Part shown: in pieces, positions 7,618-9,534 of the stretch
Numbering within the stretch: the stretch's first letter is position 1
Layout of the letters: each line of letters starts with the position of its first letter
Assembly: GCA_946631535.1 (NCBI GenBank)
Contig: CAMPAF010000099.1
Span: 1 to 9,534, forward strand
Origin: an uncultured Verrucomicrobiota bacterium
GTDB lineage: Bacteria; Verrucomicrobiota; Kiritimatiellia; RFP12; UBA1067
DNA length: 9,534 nucleotides
Direction of reading: 5' to 3'
Program-made: the position numbers and the translations under genes
Notes under the pieces: model-generated
What the model was told of the DNA's origin: nothing
The model's database searches: none
Seen by the model: only the letters and a program-made list of their open reading frames with translations

Positions 7618-7657
7618 GGACCGCCCACTGGAAAATGAAATCCCTTCCGGGCGGTCC
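7618..7657. repeat. Strong hairpin with 9 + 4 base-pair stem
   Basis: GGACCGCCC (7618-7626) pairs perfectly with GGGCGGTCC (7649-7657). Inside, after a 3-base bulge (ACT), GGAA (7630-7633) pairs with TTCC (7645-7648), leaving an 11-base loop. No U-run follows on either strand, so it does not look like a simple intrinsic terminator. Both flanking genes point away from it. Confidence 0.6.
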
Positions 7658-7694
7658 AGCCACTGGAAGGTGGCATCCCCTTTGCGGGCGGTCC
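7625..7694. repeat. Diverged tandem duplication of a 33-35-base unit with CACTGGAA and GGGCGGTCC
   Basis: Units at about 7625-7657 and 7660-7694 share CCACTGGAA, an ATCCC core and a terminal GGGCGGTCC, with changes between. The second unit carries a separate perfect small hairpin, GCCAC-TGGAAG-GTGGC (7659-7674). Its CTGGAAGGTGG (7663-7673) can also pair, with one mismatch, with CCAACTTCCAG (7696-7706). Confidence 0.6.
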
Positions 7695-7725
7695 GCCAAC
7701 TTCCAGCGACTGCAGACGGTCCCGG

Positions 7726-7755
7726 TTGCGGCGGGGGCGGCGTTTCGGCTATAAT
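7726..7755 (+). promoter_or_regulatory. Sigma-70-like promoter of the release-factor-like gene
   Basis: A perfect TATAAT (7750-7755) lies 18 bases after TTGCGG (7726-7731, a weak -35). Transcription would start near 7762, leaving a leader of about 24 bases before the ATG at 7786. The -35 box overlaps the last base of the right arm of the hairpin block by one base. Confidence 0.65.
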
Positions 7756-7770
7756 ACCCGCGACAAGGAA

Positions 7771-7779
7771 AAGGACAGG
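7771..7779 (+). promoter_or_regulatory. Ribosome binding site of the release-factor-like gene
   Basis: AAGGACAGG, purine-rich, ends 6 bases before the ATG at 7786 (AAGGA itself is 10 bases away). It supports that ATG, or the adjacent ATG at 7789, over an in-frame TTG at 7726 that lies inside the promoter. Confidence 0.55.
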
Positions 7780-7785
7780 CACGAC

Positions 7786-8184
7786 ATGATGACGCCAGAA
7801 ACGATAGCGAAGATCAAGGACCTGATGGCACTGGCCTCCGTCTACGAGGAGGACCTGGAGGAGTCCTTCATCCTCGGCGGCGGACCCGGGGGGCAGAAGA
7901 CCAATAAGACGTCGAACGTCGTGCGGCTGCTGCACCCGCCCAGCGGGTTCCAGGTGCGCTGCGGCGAGAACCGGTCGCGCGAGATCAACCGCTGGCTCGC
8001 GCGGCGCATGCTGGCCGAGAAGATTCTTGAGCGCGAGCAAGGACGCAAGAGCGCTCTCCAGCAGGAGCGCGAGAAGAAGCGACGCCAGAAGCGACGCCGC
8101 TCGCGAAGGCAAAAGCAGAAGATGCTCGACGACAAGCACGCGCACGCCGAGAAGAAGGCGATGCGCAAGCCCGTCGACTACTAG
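7786..8184 (+). CDS. Stand-alone GGQ peptide chain release factor-like protein
   Basis: This 132-residue protein carries only the peptidyl-tRNA hydrolysis domain of class I release factors. GGGPGGQKTNKTSN (31-44) contains the catalytic GGQ at 35-37, whose Gln reaches the peptidyl-transferase centre. It is followed by VRLLHPPSGFQVRCGENRSREINRWLARRML (46-76), characteristic of the short release-factor-like family. The codon-recognition domains of RF1/RF2 are absent. The C-terminus (about 88-129) is extremely Lys/Arg-rich and probably helical, comparable to the basic tail with which ArfB/YaeJ or mtRF-R-type proteins bind stalled ribosomes. A ribosome-rescue role is therefore likely but inferred. 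ATG codons at 7786 and 7789 are adjacent; the first is taken. It has its own promoter. Its TAG stop overlaps the stop of the convergent gene. Confidence 0.88.
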   Translation: MMTPETIAKIKDLMALASVYEEDLEESFILGGGPGGQKTNKTSNVVRLLHPPSGFQVRCGENRSREINRWLARRMLAEKILEREQGRKSALQQEREKKRRQKRRRSRRQKQKMLDDKHAHAEKKAMRKPVDY

Positions 8185-8855
8185 CGCCGCTTCTTCTGGG
8201 CGGCAAACCAGGCCTTTTCGGCCTTCACGGCCTCGGGATCTGCCGAGAGGCGCTTGAAGTCCTCCTCGTACGTCTTGCGCTCCGAGGGCCAGGTGGTGAT
8301 GTACCAGCGGATGTCGCGCAGCGCCATGCCCTTGTCGCCGGCGGCAAGGTCTTCCTTGATGTCATCCGCAAGACGCGCCTTAGCCTTCTCGATAGAGTCC
8401 AGGATCGCCTGAGCCTCCTCCACCTCGGCAGGCTTCTTGCTCTTGAGCGCGGCCTTGAACGGCGCGAGTGCGTACCCTTCCGCCTTTTTGCCCATTACGA
8501 GAGTCTTCTGGTACTGCTTGAACTTCCTCAGCACCACGCCGCCGCCGACAAGCTGGCCAGGCACCGGCAGGTTGGTGAGCGTCTCGACCATCGCGACGAT
8601 GGCCGCGTTCTTGTCGCCGCCAGCATAGACCTCAGCGCCGTTCGGATCCGTCACGGTGATGCGCATCGCGCCACCTGACTTCTCCTCGTACGTCACGGGA
8701 TGCCCGTTTGCCGCATATCCCTTTGCGTTCTTCCTAACGAACGCGACCTCCTCGGCGGTACCGCCCTCCACGACAACCGCGACCTTCCGCTCGCGAGCAA
8801 ATGCCCCAAATGCAAGGATGCCGACGCATGCAGCGAAAAATACCAGTCTGCTCAC
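8181..8855 (-). CDS. Exported protein of unknown function, partner of the VWA protein
   Basis: I do not recognise a family for this 224-residue protein. It starts with GTG at 8855 and has a signal peptide (SRLVFFAACVGILAFGAFA, cleavage near residue 20). A small alpha/beta segment follows (about 23-95: KVAVVVEGGTAEEVAFV, then ITVTDPNGAEVY). The C-terminal half (about 105-224) is Lys/Glu-rich and mostly helical, containing WYITTWPSERKTYEEDFKRL, and ends in AAQKKRR. The open frame continues 96 codons upstream, but that stretch is the neighbour's gene read in another frame. The GTG overlaps the neighbour's TGA by four bases (GTGA) and has an excellent ribosome site 5 bases upstream, so the start is well supported and the two proteins are probably made together. 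A periplasmic role beside the VWA protein is inference. The TAG stop lies within CTAG shared with the convergent gene. Confidence 0.75.
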   Translation of the reverse strand: MSRLVFFAACVGILAFGAFARERKVAVVVEGGTAEEVAFVRKNAKGYAANGHPVTYEEKSGGAMRITVTDPNGAEVYAGGDKNAAIVAMVETLTNLPVPGQLVGGGVVLRKFKQYQKTLVMGKKAEGYALAPFKAALKSKKPAEVEEAQAILDSIEKAKARLADDIKEDLAAGDKGMALRDIRWYITTWPSERKTYEEDFKRLSADPEAVKAEKAWFAAQKKRR

Positions 8856-9534
8856 TTTATCTCCTTCTCGTATGGAATCGCTATCTTGTAGTGGTTTGCG
8901 AAGATGCGCATGTCGCGCAAGGTGTCTTCCTTGGGATTGGCCGTGTAGGCGGCGATGAGAGCGTAGATGCGGCGCGTGGCCCATTCGCGGCGCACCGACT
9001 CGTCCAGCTTCTCCGCCGTCGCGAACGGGATGCGGAACAGGTTCTCGAACACGGTAGCCCCGTTCAGACCGCGCATCTGGAAAACGATCTCCTTCTGGTC
9101 TGCCGGACAGACGCCGTAGATCTCGATCGGCGCATCCTCGCACAGGTTGTTGACCAGCTTCGGATACGTCTCGGCGTGCGACGACGACGCGAAGATCACC
9201 GACACGTCGGAGAGGACCGGCCGCTCGAACTTCTTCGAGAGAGCGGGGATTCCGGCCGCCGCCGACCAGCGCAGGCCCTCGTGGCGGGCCCAGCTACCGC
9301 GGTTGCCGCGCGTGAGCATGTCCATGAGGTAGGCGTTCGCCGTGTCCTTCACACCGTACATGAACACGGAGATCAACCCGCCGTTGAGCTCGGAGAAACT
9401 GGAGATTATCTCCGCGTTTCGCGTGAGGCCGCTAGTCGCCTCGCCGTCCGTCACCACCAGCGCGACAACGGGCCGCGCAGGGTCGCGCGGCAGCGTCAGC
9501 ACGCTGCGCAGCGTGCGGAACACGTCCGTCTGCC
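8852..9534 (-). CDS. VWA-domain protein, C-terminal part (5' end outside window)
   Basis: At least 226 residues are visible and the frame stays open to the window edge, so the start is missing. The fragment opens in a von Willebrand factor A domain: TDVFRTLRSVL, then PVVALVVTDGEAT (the strand carrying the later MIDAS aspartate), then GGLISVFMYGV. The first MIDAS motif (DxSxS) would lie upstream, beyond the window. The C-terminal part, with VRREWATRRIYALIAAY and MRIFANHYKIAIPYEKEI, resembles the end of VIT-VWA (inter-alpha-trypsin inhibitor-like) bacterial proteins, which end in a W-A-R-R-I helix and a 'Y-x-I-x-x-P-Y' strand. Such proteins are usually surface or periplasmic and bind partners through a metal ion; the ligand is unknown. 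A GTG at 9523 is only an internal codon. The gene overlaps the following exported-protein gene by four bases. Confidence 0.7.
   Translation of the reverse strand, partial: QTDVFRTLRSVLTLPRDPARPVVALVVTDGEATSGLTRNAEIISSFSELNGGLISVFMYGVKDTANAYLMDMLTRGNRGSWARHEGLRWSAAAGIPALSKKFERPVLSDVSVIFASSSHAETYPKLVNNLCEDAPIEIYGVCPADQKEIVFQMRGLNGATVFENLFRIPFATAEKLDESVRREWATRRIYALIAAYTANPKEDTLRDMRIFANHYKIAIPYEKEIK
8861..8866 (-). promoter_or_regulatory. Strong ribosome binding site inside the VWA gene's 3' end
   Basis: AAGGAG, 5 bases before the GTG at 8855, lies inside the last codons of the upstream gene (encoding YEKEIK). It decides the GTG start of the 224-residue exported protein and indicates translational coupling. 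Confidence 0.75.

Larger units (their letters stand above)
7614..7726. repeat. 113-base hairpin block bounded by perfect 10-base inverted repeats
   Basis: ACCGGGACCG (7614-7623) and CGGTCCCGGT (7717-7726) are exact reverse complements and enclose the block. Inside, CTGGAA (7628-7633) can extend the pairing with TTCCAG (7701-7706). The right arm ends on the first base of the plus-strand -35 box. The block could be a small non-autonomous element or a structured transcript. No target-site duplication is evident at its edges. Confidence 0.6.

Noticed and set aside
7614..7726. Insertion sequence or MITE with terminal inverted repeats
   Set aside because: The 10-base inverted ends are real, but no target-site duplication or transposase is seen, so it is kept only as a structured repeat.
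8856..9143. 96-codon N-terminal extension of the 224-residue exported protein
   Set aside because: It is the VWA gene read in another frame (Arg/His/Gly-rich); the GTG at 8855 has a strong ribosome site and a signal peptide.

Overview
The window looks like a chromosomal piece of a GC-rich bacterium. Gene content points tentatively to the Verrucomicrobiota/Kiritimatiellae/Lentisphaerae neighbourhood: a very large secreted LamG-plus-barrel glycosidase-like protein, a VWA protein with a small secreted partner, a stand-alone GGQ release-factor-like protein, and GC-rich intergenic repeats. This placement is inference from gene style; there is no rRNA or other taxonomic marker. No tRNA, rRNA, CRISPR array, transposase, integrase or phage gene is visible.

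Layout, left to right. (1) 4-837 (+): an endonuclease/exonuclease/phosphatase (EEP) fold hydrolase. (2) 855-7473 (-): three tightly packed genes that look like one operon, transcribed right to left. They are a 1253-residue secreted multidomain glycosidase-like protein (3712-7473), a fused BioW-BioF biotin enzyme (1701-3707, 4 bases downstream) and a patatin-like protein (855-1700, whose ATG directly follows the bioWF stop). (3) 7474-7785: a divergent intergenic region with a promoter facing each way. Between the two -35 boxes it is filled by a 41-base repeat present twice, followed by a hairpin-forming block with its own duplicated unit. (4) 7786-8184 (+): a short release-factor-like protein with a GGQ motif. 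(5) 8181-9534 (-): a translationally coupled pair, a 5'-truncated VWA-domain protein and a 224-residue exported protein of unknown function. Its stop and the stop of the release-factor-like gene share one CTAG.

How the genes relate. The BioW half should activate free pimelate to pimeloyl-CoA, and the BioF half should condense it with L-alanine to 8-amino-7-oxononanoate (KAPA), so one polypeptide would cover two consecutive steps of early biotin synthesis. No bioA, bioB or bioD lies in the window. The partners in the operon have no obvious link to biotin. The patatin-like protein has Phe where the catalytic Ser of the GxSxG motif is expected, so it is probably not an active lipase unless this is a base error.

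Most worth a second look: the BioW-BioF fusion, the patatin nucleophile substitution, the two-family repeat block with mutually exclusive hairpins, and an apparently leaderless promoter in front of the secreted giant. I do not see a clear-cut new defence or mobile system.
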